23,288 nucleotides of DNA from a virus. Below are positions 13,099 through 22,710 of the stretch, piece by piece. The stretch's first letter is position 1, and each line of letters opens with the position of its first letter. The notes below the pieces were generated by a model that saw only the letters and a program-made list of their open reading frames with translations, searched no databases and was not told the DNA's origin. Location: positions 1-23,288 of IMG/VR virus record IMGVR_UViG_3300015263_001383, one strand, 5' to 3'. Both the position numbers and the translations under genes were made by a program.

Positions 13099-14004
13099 AT
13101 GCCGGTCATCCCATCACATCGAGGATCGCTGCCAGTGCCCGACTTTTCGGGCGCTTGGCTTGGCGGTCAGAATCTCCAGCTCAAACAGCAGGAGTTGCAA
13201 CAGAGCGCGGCCAGCGACAGCGCACGCATCGCGCTTGGCTATGCCCAGCTCCGCGCCCAGCGTGAGGCAAACGAGCTGGATGCGTCCATCAAGATGAAGA
13301 TAGATTCTCAGGAGCGCCTTGAGAACCAGCAACGCATGGAGATTGACAAGGCCTACAAGGATTCAATGGTTGCCATCGAGCAGCAGAAGCTTCAGACCGC
13401 TGCGGCTGATCTGGCCATGAAGCAGCAGAAGGAGTCCTATCGCCAGCAGGCCATCGGAGAGTTTCAGAAGCAGATCGGACAACCCAACGCCGACATTGAA
13501 ACGCTCTGGTCCAAGTATGGCCCAGCGATGGAGGCCACCATTCCGGCTGGGATCTTCAAGGATGAGAAGCCCTCTGGAGGAGAACCCCGCGAGGTCAAGG
13601 GTAAAAGCGGAACGCTCTACGTGGAGCGAGATGGAAAGTTTTACGAAGTGGCCACTCAGGTGGACAGGGAGAAGCTGGACGCCGCCAAGCAACAGGCTGA
13701 CATCGAGAAGGAGAATCGCGCCTACGAGCGAAAGGTCTTGGACGACCAGAGAAAGGACATGGTCAAGCAGATTGATGTTTTGGACAAGATTGTTCAAGGG
13801 CAGAAGGCTCTGGCCAAACTGGGAAAGAAAGAAGTCACCAAGGAGTTTGAGCAGGTGTTCAAGGAGAACGAGGCCCTTCTGAGCACTCTGAAGACAAACC
13901 TGATCCAGCTCGATGAGAGGCGAATGTCAATGAACGTTCCCCGCAATCCGCCGACGCCATCGGCATCAACCAACGCGCCAGCCATCAAGTGGAGACTGAA
14001 ATAA
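13099..14004 (+). CDS. Putative internal virion protein (coiled coil)
   Basis: A 301-residue protein; the ATG at 13099 is preceded by GGAGGA at 13083-13088, ten bases upstream, within the previous gene. Residues 25-130 are a long Gln/Glu/Ala-rich helix (QLKQQELQQSAASDS, IEQQKLQTAAADLAMKQQ), and residues 190-270 are another charged helical region (EKLDAAKQQADIEKENRAYE). A short globular piece between them includes GKSGTLYVERDGKFYEVA, a beta-hairpin-like motif. The C-terminus is Pro/Ser-rich. It is a good candidate for a core or ejection protein packed in the capsid (T7 gp15-like position) or a scaffold. It is separated from the giant gene by 13 bases that contain its ribosome binding site. Confidence 0.6.
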   Translation: MPVIPSHRGSLPVPDFSGAWLGGQNLQLKQQELQQSAASDSARIALGYAQLRAQREANELDASIKMKIDSQERLENQQRMEIDKAYKDSMVAIEQQKLQTAAADLAMKQQKESYRQQAIGEFQKQIGQPNADIETLWSKYGPAMEATIPAGIFKDEKPSGGEPREVKGKSGTLYVERDGKFYEVATQVDREKLDAAKQQADIEKENRAYERKVLDDQRKDMVKQIDVLDKIVQGQKALAKLGKKEVTKEFEQVFKENEALLSTLKTNLIQLDERRMSMNVPRNPPTPSASTNAPAIKWRLK

Positions 14005-14017
14005 CTAGGAGACCATC

Positions 14018-17000
14018 ATGCCAAAGTGGGAAGTTGAACTCGAAGATGGTCGCATCCTTGAGTTGGAGTCTGACGCCAAGCCGTCCGATGAAGCGATCAA
14101 TCAGATAGTTGCCGGTCTGCCAAGGCTGGAAAAGAGCGTTGGCTCGATCACCAACGAATGGAAGGCCTCCGCTCCGGTGGAGGTCGGGCCGCCCAATGCC
14201 GCCTTCCCTTCTGGAGAGCCCAAGGCCCAGACCCCGCTCAGCAATGAGCAGAAGGCGATGGAGGACACATGGAAAGGGCTGTCGGGATTTGAGAAGTTCT
14301 TCGCCAGCGACTTTCCCCAGCTGGCCAAGGGAGCGATTGAAACCGTTGGCGCAACGGTGAAGGGGGCCGGGATTCAATCCGAGCTCAATCCGCCAGAGCT
14401 TCTGGCCGATCCTGAGTTCGGAACGGGTAGGGGTCTCGAACAGTTTTCAGAACAGATCAGACAGTCCAGAGAAGCGGAGACGCCGGAACAGCGAGGACAG
14501 CGGATTGCAACAAACCCTTTGGTAAAGGCGGGTGAGGCAATTCAGGAATACAGCGAAGCCACGTTTCCAACCATTCAGCCACAGTCCGTCGAGCGCCCCA
14601 TTGGAGACATCCTGCAAGGCGCAGGCAGTTCGGCGGGATTCGCCGCCAGTGGATTGCTTGGCCCTGCCGGGATTGCGGCCTCCGGTTACTTTTCATCTGG
14701 CGCTTCCGCCTACGACGAGGCGATTCAGAACGGAGCAACTCAGGCTCAGGCAGAGAAGGCGTTCTTCATCAACGCCATTGCCGGAACATCCGAGGCGCTG
14801 CCGATTGTCCACATCTTCGAGCGGATCAACAAGATGGCCGGTGGAACCCTGTCGGGCGCACTCAAGGAGATGGTTGCGTCCGGGTTTGAGGAGGGGGCTC
14901 AGGAAGCCTTTCAGGCCATCGTTGGAAACGCTTCGGCCAAGTATCTCTATGATGACGAACGGAAACTCCTACAGGATGTCGCCAAGAACGCAGGCGTTGG
15001 CGGTGCCGTTGGATTCCTTCTGTCGGCGTTTGGTATCGGTGGAGCAGGAGCCCTGCGAAGAGCGAGAGGTGGTGAGAGAAATGCCCGCAAAGACACGCAA
15101 GCAGCAAAGGTTCATGGCGATGTGCGCCCACAGCCCCAGCAAGGCCCGGGGCAAGTGCCCATCCAAGAAGGTGGCAAGGGAGTTCAGCCACTGGCCGAAA
15201 CACCTGCAAAGGAAATATCACTAGACGAGGCGCAAGTGGCGGCAGCCAACGAGCCGCTGCTTAACGCCAATCAGGACCTTCAAACCAAGGAACTGTGGAA
15301 CAGTGTTCCCAAGGAGATCCGCGCCCAGATGTCCGGTGGTCGAGAGGATTTGACGGATGTCAGTTGGGAAGATCTCACTCCGGGAGAGCGTTACCTGATC
15401 GCCGCCAGAACCGGGGTGGTGGCTCCCACAGCTGAAGAGGTTCAAGGAGAGCCGCTCAATCTGGTGGAAGCCAACATGCGGATCGCCAAGGTCAAGGGGC
15501 CTCGGTGGATGGTCGAGCCCAAGGTGGACGCCCTTGGCAATACCGTCGGATACAGGGTGAGGGTGAGGGCTCCTCGCGCCATCACCCCGATGAAAACCAA
15601 GAAGGTGGCCCGGAAGCAGCAGCTCAAGAGAAGGCTTCGCTCGGAGACGCCACAGGCAATCCGTGGAGAGGGCAACACCATCGAGGAGGCCCTGAACAAC
15701 GCGAAGGTGGATCTGGAACTGGAGACATGGACGGATCGCCGACGGGAGAGTCAGCCGATCACGATGACTCAGTCCCAGAAGGAAGAGCTGGATGCGCTCA
15801 GAAATCAGCAGACCCAGATGTCAACCACTGGGCTGGAGATGAGCGATGATGGCAAGCAAAGGCTTTTGCAGCTTACCAATCTGGAAGCCATCGTTGAAAG
15901 AACGAGCGATCCCAATCTGGCCAAGCCGGGACCGCAGCGGGTTCCGGTCAGCGCAGAGCAGGCCGAGCTGGTTAAGCTCCTGACCGCCGACGAGATCGGG
16001 ATGCTGACCGATCCAAAGGATCGCGGACGGATGGAGGAGCTCCTGAACAAGTTTGAAGCTCGGGCCCTGACCGCATTGGAGGAGGGCGCTTACATCTTTG
16101 CTGAGCGTGCCGCGCTGGAAGAGGACACGAAACTCAACAGCGGCAAGAATACCGGCATCGAGGTCATCAGCAAGGAGCAGCTGACCAATCCAGACCTACC
16201 CTTTGCGGCAACGCTGGCTCCCTATACCGTTTTCACAGTGAACCGTCAGACGGGCAACGTGGTTGCCGTGGCGGGAAACCTTCAGGAGTGGATCAACGAG
16301 ATGCGCTACGGCAAGCAGTTCTCGGACGAGAAGATCCACCGCGCCATCAAGTCGGCCATCGCCGAAGAGCTGATCCATCTCGGCGTTCATGACACGACCG
16401 CGCTCAATTACTGGAACGGCCTGACCGCCTTTGAGAAGTGGGTCATCAAGAACCGCTACCTCATGGGCCAGAAGATGAACCTGAGCGACACCCAGCTTGG
16501 GCACGAGGCGCTCCGCTTCAGGATCCAGCAGGCGCTCAAGCTGACCCCAACCGAGTTCAGCCAGATGGCGATTGGTGATCGCATCAGCTGGGGTGCGCTG
16601 AGCACGCTGGAAAGAATCATCCGGGCCATCCGTGAGAACTTCAGCACGATGGGCAAGACGCAGGTCGCCCTGTTCGATCAGGCCCTGTCCAACCTGACCA
16701 ACGTCAAGGCCATGTATGTGGCCGCTGGACTTGGCCCTGTGTCCGCGCCGAGACAGAAGATCCGGCTCAAGACGGCAGATGGAAAGATCATCGAGGCCGA
16801 GTGGGCTGGCTACTACGACATGAGGAAGTTCCGCCAGAAGCGGGTCTTCCCCAACATCGGACGGATGCTGGAGGAGGGACAGCCTTGGGATCCCAAGGAG
16901 GTCACTCACGGCCCGTTGCGCGAGGGCGAGGTCATCCTCGATCCCATCCCGTCCTTCGACGAGTGGATCAGGGAGATCAGCGGATCCGATCCGGTTGCGC

Positions 17001-20000
17001 CCAAGGTTTCACTGGCCGCTCCCCGTGGCCAGATCAGCAAGGCCGCCGCCAAGAGAATGGAAACGCTCCGAAAATACATCGAGTCAATGGCTGACAAGCC
17101 GGTTGACTATGAGGAGCAGCAGCTTCTTCGGATGAAGAAGGAGCAGGAGGAACAGCTGGCCCGACAGATGGAGGCCATGAAGCCGGACAATGCGAAGGCG
17201 TTTCTCAGCGAGTATCTCTCGACGAGGGGGAACATCTCCATTGAGGACTTCTCCGAGAAGTTCAGAGACAAGTTTGGAGTAGGGCCGAAGTCTTTCGACC
17301 CGACCCGGGGCATCAGCGATGATGCCATACAGCAGCTCATGAAGGACAACTGGTATGAGGTTCTTCAAAAACTTCCGGGCAGCGAGATCAGGAGGATCAT
17401 CATCAAGCGGGGGCTGAGCAAGCTGGTGGTCGGGGGAGGGCGAGGCCTTGGCGAGATCGCTGATCCCACTGGATCCAATGTCAACACCGAAGAGGTCAGC
17501 AAGCAGGTTGAGTTTCTGGGCCACGTTCAGGCAGCAGTTGCCCGAGCCAAGGACGCCAAGGAGAAGGAGGCCGAGTTTACCAAGCTGGTGAACGAGGCGA
17601 GGGAGGTCCACAAAGAGCTCAATGCCGCTGGCTGGATGCAGGCTGACGAAAAGGGGTTTGCCAAGAACAGGATCGAGAACAGGCCGGACATCAAGCCGGT
17701 GCCAAAACCGGTGGCCGACGAGATTGCCAAGCGGTTGAAGTGGAAGCGAGACGAGCTGGCCCGATGGACCGACGAGGCCTTTGGTGAGGATGCCTCTGAA
17801 CAGAAGGTTCGACGGGAGCTGCACTGGTCCCGGGTCCCGGGTGGAAAGCCCGGAGTGACCTACATTGAGGAGAGCGTCAGAAAGCTGACAGGCCCGGAAT
17901 CCATTCCATCCATGTTTGAGGCTGAGGCCCCGCCCAGAACCGAAGGGGGAAGGGAGGCCCCCAAGAGAGCAAGGGCTGAGGCGGTCATCACGGAGGATAT
18001 ATGGGGAGACTTTCAGGATTTTCAACAGAGAATGCAGCGCGCGGACGACGAGCCGATTGCTCCAGAGGACTTGGCTGACCAGAAATCCTCCGAGGGCAGG
18101 ACGTTCTTCGACATCGCAGACCGGGACTTGAGGAATCCCAATCTTGGAAAGATCCTGACTCAGGATGCCAGAAGGTATGGGTATGGCTCGACGGCCTCCA
18201 AGCGCCTGCTGGTGATGGTGGACAGGAAGACCGGCAAGGTCCAGATCTCCAGCATCTACCCGACTGGCAAAAAGGATGTGGGCGTGGGACCGGACAAGTT
18301 TGTGGCCCGGGTGAGAAACCCCGGAGTGACATCCACCGGAGTCCCGCTGGAAGACATCATGAAGAACTACCGACCGATCTATTCGATTCTTCTGAAGGAT
18401 CCGGTGCAGGACTTCAATCAGGAATACGAATCAGTTTCGGAGTTCGAGAACAAGGTGGGACAGAATCTTCGCAACGCAACCAGCCGGGATCTCTACGACA
18501 TCTATCCCGAATGGTATGCCAAGCATATCATCGAGGGACAGAGCACGGAGGAAGAGGACGCTCTGGCGGAAGCTCAGGCAGAATCAGAAATCCAGACCAA
18601 GGCGACCAGCCGAGAGGGAGGTTTGGTGGGGCCAATGGCGGGTGGAACCCGGATGCAGATGGGCATCTCCCCGGGCATCTTGGAGTCCAACGCTCCGATC
18701 ACCGACAACGAGGCATCGGCCATGATCCAATACATCATGGACAACGCCGGAGGCATCGAGTCGCTGGAGGATGTGGGGCTGGCAGTAAGTGATCTTCGGA
18801 TCCAGCCCGGAAAGAAGTTTGGTTTCAGAAACGTGCGAGCGACCTCAGCAATCCTGAAGGCGCTCCGGCAGATCATGAACGCCGACGAACGGCTCAGCCC
18901 GGAGGAAGCGGTTCATGAGTTCTCACAAAGGATCTATGACTACAGCAAAAGAGCCAAGAGCTCAGACGAGCTCATACGAACAGTTCTGGAAGGATTCAAC
19001 CGAAGCTTTCCTAAGGAACGCGAGAGCACTAATACGCCTGAGCAACAAGCCGCGATTGCAGACTTCAGAGCCGCTGAAGCAAGAGTCGCCCACACCGCCG
19101 TCGAGCGAGCCAAGTGGTTCGACTCCCGAAGGCTCGAAGCCCTCAACGAGTGGCTCCGAACAAACAGCCCAATGAGTCCCAGCGACTTCGTCACGAAATG
19201 GACGAAGGAGAAAGGGCAGCCTCCACCGGTGACAACCGAGCCGGAGGCAACCGCCCAATCCGTGAGCCGGGAGATCTCAATGCCAGCTCCCGGGGAGACG
19301 ATCAAGAAGGAGATCCCCGGAGTGCGTGGAGCTGTCCGCGCCCGGACTAGGATTGCGGGTGTGGGCCGTGGATTGTTTGAGGCGAGGCAGGCAGCGGATC
19401 AGGCCAAGGCGCAGCTGGCCGACGCCAGAGCGGGGTGGAACGCAGAGCAACTGGCCTATGAGCTGAGGAACGCAGGCCCCGAATCGGGGGTTTTCGAGCG
19501 AGCCATCCAGACATTGGGCAGATTGATTGAGGCCGCCAATGCCGAGGCCGACTATGAAATGGCCTTGAAGACTATGGCTGACGCCTTCCCAGAGTTCAGC
19601 AAGCAGGGCTTCAAGGAGTTCACTCAGAAGAAGACCGTCATGCCTGAGGAGATTGCCAACAATCTCTTCGGGGAGTCAGGCCCGGAGATCGCCCAGTTGA
19701 TCCTAGAGGAGAGCGGTCTTGACCGGCAAATCGAACTTCCGAGGTCTTGGCAGGAAAAGCTTAGGGCCGCCCGACGCGCCCAAGGGGTTCAGGAAGCGCC
19801 GAAGATGGAGCAGGGTAGTTTGACCCTTCCGGCGACTGAAAGCCCCGCCACGGGCCAGCCAGCCCCCGAGGAAACGACCCCAGAGCCCCCTGTTAAGAGG
19901 ACTCAGGGAGAGTTGCCTATGGCTCCCCGTGCGGTTCTTAACACAAAAGCCAAAAAAGCCTTGGACAGCCTCAAGAAGATGAGGCAGGAGGCCGACGACA

Positions 20001-22507
20001 TTGAGGCCGAGCTGGTCAACAAGGCCTTCATAAACCCGCTGGCAACCTTCACCGAATGGTATAGCGGGTGGCTGACGGACAACCTTCGACGGCAGGGTGG
20101 AGAGGTGGCCGCTGAGGCAGCCGATCTGGGCAATGGTCACGCAGCCAGAACCAAGATCCTCTACGCAGGCTGGGCCACTGAGGGCGGTGGAGACATCGCC
20201 AAGGCGCTGGCCGGAGGCACGAGAATGATCGCCGGGATTCAGGTCCCATCCCCGGAACTCATCCGGGTGACGCAATGGCTGAACAGCTTGCAGGTCACGC
20301 CCAGCGGCAAGGCCGCCAGAGCCAGAGTGGTGGATGCGATGGAGAGCAAGATCGAGGTGCCAGACTTTGTGTTTGACACGATCAATGCCGCACGCAGGGC
20401 CAACCGCTACACAGGTGACATGATCGCCTCGGTGATCGAGGAGTTTCAGGCGACCGGAAAGTTTGAACGGATGATGAATGAATACGGATATGACATCCGT
20501 ATGGCTGGAGAGCACAATCCCTTGTTCGAGCAGCTGCTGGACGAGGAGGCAAGGGCCAACACGGAAGGCGAGCCGCATCGCTACTGGGTGGTCAAGAAGC
20601 TCATGCGGGATCACTGGGACAAGTGGAGAAACAACATGCTGAGCCCAGCGCCGGATGTCAACATCATCGAGAAGATCAATCAGGATTACGTCCGTCAGTG
20701 GCCGAATGTCATTACCCATTTGAAAGTGGGCGGGATCTGGCAGCCCGTCATGCACACCAACCTTTACTCCTATCTGGAGAACACGGCCCGACGCGCATCG
20801 GCAGTCAAGGCGTTCCGCGAGATCTTTCCCAAGACCCGGGAGGGCAGGGACAAGTTCAACGAGATTGACGGACTGATCCGAAACGAGCTCAGGACGAATG
20901 GAGTGCGGGACTGGAATGCGCTGGTCAAGGCGATGCAGGGCAGGCCGGTGGACACCTTCAATCATCTCGACAAGGCGTGGTCGAATCAGGCCATGCGCCC
21001 CTCGGAGTTCTGGCCTCAGGTGGCCAAGGGACTCAACGACACGTTCCTGAGCCTCATGCGCCGGACGGTGCTGACGGGACAGATGGTGACTCAGCTGCCC
21101 GAGACGCTCATCGCGCCGATGATCTACTTCTCGCCCAAGACCTACTGGCACACGATCAAGAACTTCAAGGATCTCTACGGCCAGATGGAGCGGAACGGAC
21201 AGATCAACAAGCTCATGTATGACTGGAGCTGGGATCCGGCCAATCCGGCTCGATCTGCCTTCCGCCAGACTGGAAACGTGCTGGCCGTTTTGTCAGGCCA
21301 GAACTTCCTGAACGAGTTTCAGGGCAAGTGGTTCGCCGCGCTGGCCACCACCGCCGCCAACCGTCTGGCCAACGACGAGATGACCGATCTCGAAATCAGG
21401 GACTTCAAGAACACCGCTAGGCACATGGGCTACACATGGGCTCAGGCCGAGCAGATGGCGCTGGGAGATCCTTCGCTGCTGGAGGAGTTCAAGCTGAGGC
21501 TGCCGACGTGGGCGGTGGGAGAGAACAAGCTGGCCAGCGAGGGGAGCCGACTCAGCTCCAACCGGCTGTTCAATTCGATCTTCCGGTTCCAGCTCTACCC
21601 GATGACCAAGTTGAACCAGATCGCCGGAGCACTCCGGGCGACGGCTGACATCCAGAGGCGCGGGGACACGATGGACAAGATCCTCGCCTACTCGAAGCTG
21701 GCGCGGGTGATCTTCGGAACCACGGGGCAGGGAATGCTGCTGACGCTGGTGGCCTCACTGGTCTATGACGGGCCGGAGGGCTACAAGCAGAAGGTGAATC
21801 AGTTCTTCGACGAGCCGGTGGACTTCCTGATGGAGTCCCTGCTGGGCGCAATGAGCGGCCCGGGATACCTGCTGTGGAGAACGGCGCAGTTCGCCGGGAT
21901 CGGGGGACTGGGAGAACAGATTGGCCGGATGGCCTTCCCCTTTGGAGTCTTCCAAGAACTGAGCGAGGCCATGTTCCAATACGGACGCTACAGCAATCGC
22001 ACGTTCGATGATGCGATCTCGCTTTACTTTGCCCGGAAGACCCCGGGCTATCGGATTGTCAAGTCCGCGCTGGCCGTGTCAGGTCTGGCGCGGGACAACC
22101 TCGCGCTCAACGCCGACATCAAGGCGGTGCAGGAGTGGAAGATGAAGCGTTGGGGAATCAGCCGCCACCTCCAGCAGGCCGGTGAGGTGGATGAGGGCAA
22201 GCAGTTTCGCATCTGGATGAAGCGAGCGGAGGAGGCGGTGAGGAACGGAGACTCTGAAGAGTTCATCAAGGCAAAGATCCGGGCGGTTCTGAACGCCCCG
22301 ACCGACGTTCCATTCGACACGGTTCAAGCTTCCGAGATGGCCAACCAGAGCCTGAAGAGGAGAAAGATCCTCACAGGCCCCAGTGGCCAAGAGCTCAAAC
22401 TGGAAGAGATGAACAGCCTCATGCAACGGATTGGGTTCGAGGCCTACATGAGAGTCAAGGGCCACGACGAGATGCTCGAAGCCCTAGCGAACGGAGACCC
22501 GCTCTAA
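14018..22507 (+). CDS. Giant internal virion / polyvalent ejected protein (2829 residues)
   Basis: AGGAG at 14007-14011 gives a strong start. The N-terminus (WEVELEDGRILELESDAKPS) is the short beta motif common at the start of ejected phage proteins. Residues about 197-260 and 326-346 are Gly/Ala-rich hydrophobic segments (GFAASGLLGPAGIAASGY, FINAIAGTSEALPI, VGGAVGFLLSAFGIGG), a membrane-inserting pattern seen in such proteins. A Pro/Gln linker follows at 355-403. An AEELIHLG motif at 782-789 hints at a degraded zinc-peptidase site, but no HExxH is present. Long helical, Lys/Glu-rich regions follow, with low-complexity linkers near 1720-1760 and 1925-1970. The last 830 residues are helical with hydrophobic helices (e.g. 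GQGMLLTLVASLVYDG near 2570), resembling LPD38-like C-termini of polyvalent proteins. I saw no lysozyme or transglycosylase motif. It probably enters the host with the DNA and forms a conduit. Confidence 0.8.
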   Translation: MPKWEVELEDGRILELESDAKPSDEAINQIVAGLPRLEKSVGSITNEWKASAPVEVGPPNAAFPSGEPKAQTPLSNEQKAMEDTWKGLSGFEKFFASDFPQLAKGAIETVGATVKGAGIQSELNPPELLADPEFGTGRGLEQFSEQIRQSREAETPEQRGQRIATNPLVKAGEAIQEYSEATFPTIQPQSVERPIGDILQGAGSSAGFAASGLLGPAGIAASGYFSSGASAYDEAIQNGATQAQAEKAFFINAIAGTSEALPIVHIFERINKMAGGTLSGALKEMVASGFEEGAQEAFQAIVGNASAKYLYDDERKLLQDVAKNAGVGGAVGFLLSAFGIGGAGALRRARGGERNARKDTQAAKVHGDVRPQPQQGPGQVPIQEGGKGVQPLAETPAKEISLDEAQVAAANEPLLNANQDLQTKELWNSVPKEIRAQMSGGREDLTDVSWEDLTPGERYLIAARTGVVAPTAEEVQGEPLNLVEANMRIAKVKGPRWMVEPKVDALGNTVGYRVRVRAPRAITPMKTKKVARKQQLKRRLRSETPQAIRGEGNTIEEALNNAKVDLELETWTDRRRESQPITMTQSQKEELDALRNQQTQMSTTGLEMSDDGKQRLLQLTNLEAIVERTSDPNLAKPGPQRVPVSAEQAELVKLLTADEIGMLTDPKDRGRMEELLNKFEARALTALEEGAYIFAERAALEEDTKLNSGKNTGIEVISKEQLTNPDLPFAATLAPYTVFTVNRQTGNVVAVAGNLQEWINEMRYGKQFSDEKIHRAIKSAIAEELIHLGVHDTTALNYWNGLTAFEKWVIKNRYLMGQKMNLSDTQLGHEALRFRIQQALKLTPTEFSQMAIGDRISWGALSTLERIIRAIRENFSTMGKTQVALFDQALSNLTNVKAMYVAAGLGPVSAPRQKIRLKTADGKIIEAEWAGYYDMRKFRQKRVFPNIGRMLEEGQPWDPKEVTHGPLREGEVILDPIPSFDEWIREISGSDPVAPKVSLAAPRGQISKAAAKRMETLRKYIESMADKPVDYEEQQLLRMKKEQEEQLARQMEAMKPDNAKAFLSEYLSTRGNISIEDFSEKFRDKFGVGPKSFDPTRGISDDAIQQLMKDNWYEVLQKLPGSEIRRIIIKRGLSKLVVGGGRGLGEIADPTGSNVNTEEVSKQVEFLGHVQAAVARAKDAKEKEAEFTKLVNEAREVHKELNAAGWMQADEKGFAKNRIENRPDIKPVPKPVADEIAKRLKWKRDELARWTDEAFGEDASEQKVRRELHWSRVPGGKPGVTYIEESVRKLTGPESIPSMFEAEAPPRTEGGREAPKRARAEAVITEDIWGDFQDFQQRMQRADDEPIAPEDLADQKSSEGRTFFDIADRDLRNPNLGKILTQDARRYGYGSTASKRLLVMVDRKTGKVQISSIYPTGKKDVGVGPDKFVARVRNPGVTSTGVPLEDIMKNYRPIYSILLKDPVQDFNQEYESVSEFENKVGQNLRNATSRDLYDIYPEWYAKHIIEGQSTEEEDALAEAQAESEIQTKATSREGGLVGPMAGGTRMQMGISPGILESNAPITDNEASAMIQYIMDNAGGIESLEDVGLAVSDLRIQPGKKFGFRNVRATSAILKALRQIMNADERLSPEEAVHEFSQRIYDYSKRAKSSDELIRTVLEGFNRSFPKERESTNTPEQQAAIADFRAAEARVAHTAVERAKWFDSRRLEALNEWLRTNSPMSPSDFVTKWTKEKGQPPPVTTEPEATAQSVSREISMPAPGETIKKEIPGVRGAVRARTRIAGVGRGLFEARQAADQAKAQLADARAGWNAEQLAYELRNAGPESGVFERAIQTLGRLIEAANAEADYEMALKTMADAFPEFSKQGFKEFTQKKTVMPEEIANNLFGESGPEIAQLILEESGLDRQIELPRSWQEKLRAARRAQGVQEAPKMEQGSLTLPATESPATGQPAPEETTPEPPVKRTQGELPMAPRAVLNTKAKKALDSLKKMRQEADDIEAELVNKAFINPLATFTEWYSGWLTDNLRRQGGEVAAEAADLGNGHAARTKILYAGWATEGGGDIAKALAGGTRMIAGIQVPSPELIRVTQWLNSLQVTPSGKAARARVVDAMESKIEVPDFVFDTINAARRANRYTGDMIASVIEEFQATGKFERMMNEYGYDIRMAGEHNPLFEQLLDEEARANTEGEPHRYWVVKKLMRDHWDKWRNNMLSPAPDVNIIEKINQDYVRQWPNVITHLKVGGIWQPVMHTNLYSYLENTARRASAVKAFREIFPKTREGRDKFNEIDGLIRNELRTNGVRDWNALVKAMQGRPVDTFNHLDKAWSNQAMRPSEFWPQVAKGLNDTFLSLMRRTVLTGQMVTQLPETLIAPMIYFSPKTYWHTIKNFKDLYGQMERNGQINKLMYDWSWDPANPARSAFRQTGNVLAVLSGQNFLNEFQGKWFAALATTAANRLANDEMTDLEIRDFKNTARHMGYTWAQAEQMALGDPSLLEEFKLRLPTWAVGENKLASEGSRLSSNRLFNSIFRFQLYPMTKLNQIAGALRATADIQRRGDTMDKILAYSKLARVIFGTTGQGMLLTLVASLVYDGPEGYKQKVNQFFDEPVDFLMESLLGAMSGPGYLLWRTAQFAGIGGLGEQIGRMAFPFGVFQELSEAMFQYGRYSNRTFDDAISLYFARKTPGYRIVKSALAVSGLARDNLALNADIKAVQEWKMKRWGISRHLQQAGEVDEGKQFRIWMKRAEEAVRNGDSEEFIKAKIRAVLNAPTDVPFDTVQASEMANQSLKRRKILTGPSGQELKLEEMNSLMQRIGFEAYMRVKGHDEMLEALANGDPL
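15081..15224 (+). CDS. Small Lys/Arg-rich phage protein nested in another frame inside the giant gene
   Basis: A 47-residue open frame, shifted +1 from the giant gene. It begins MPAKTRKQQRFMAMCAH and continues with GKCPSKKVAREFSHW. This is the pattern of a common small phage protein family: a 'MP(A/S)K(S/T)KKQ.rFM' opening, then a short turn, then 'vp..VarEF..ad'. A GGTGAG at 15071-15076 is placed as a ribosome binding site, with the ATG five bases later. Over the same bases the giant protein reads a Pro/Gln/Gly-rich linker (residues 355-403), as expected where a second frame is selected. It could be a true overlapping gene or the relic of a separate gene swallowed when two neighbours fused. 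Function of the family is unknown to me. A chance match over this length seems very unlikely. Confidence 0.7.
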   Translation: MPAKTRKQQRFMAMCAHSPSKARGKCPSKKVAREFSHWPKHLQRKYH

Positions 22508-22710
22508 CCCTTTTTCGGAGGAAGCACCTCCTTGAATGAGGCGATCAGCAGAAGGGAGTCTGAGTGGCACTTGCATATCTTCTGGTGAAGGCTTAGACAG
22601 CTGGCATCGGCGGGAGACCTCTCGTGGTTGATCTGGTCTGCAAGGCTGTAGGCCATGTGCAGATCATACCTTACTCGTTCAAACAAACTCTTTCGATCTT
22701 CGGCATTCAT
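22504..22710 (-). CDS. Hypothetical small helical protein
   Basis: A 68-residue protein whose ATG overlaps the stop of the upstream nuclease gene (ATGA), so it is read last in the minus-strand run. It is mostly helical by composition, with RVRYDLHMAYSLADQINHE, and contains His and Cys residues (CLSLHQKICKCHSDS) that could bind a metal, though no standard motif fits. It ends with a basic PPKKG. Its stop codon overlaps the stop of the giant gene on the other strand by three bases, so the two operons converge with no space for a classical terminator. I do not recognise a family. Confidence 0.6.
   Translation of the reverse strand: MNAEDRKSLFERVRYDLHMAYSLADQINHERSPADASCLSLHQKICKCHSDSLLLIASFKEVLPPKKG

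Noticed and set aside
18915-19175. 86-codon Ser/Pro-rich frame in another phase of the giant gene, considered as a nested spanin-like gene
   Set aside because: No lipobox, signal or membrane segment and no family resemblance; unlike the 15081 frame it looks like a chance open frame.
19703-21151. Long open frame of 482 codons on the minus strand inside the giant gene
   Set aside because: It has an amino-acid composition typical of an antisense shadow (rich in Arg, Gly, His, Leu), no recognisable motif, and the plus-strand frame is clearly coding.
22517-22531. Hairpin GGAGG-AAGCA-CCTCC after the giant gene
   Set aside because: The stem is only five pairs, the T-run lies before the hairpin rather than after it on the plus strand, and on the minus strand it is followed by A's. 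It does not fit a rho-independent terminator.
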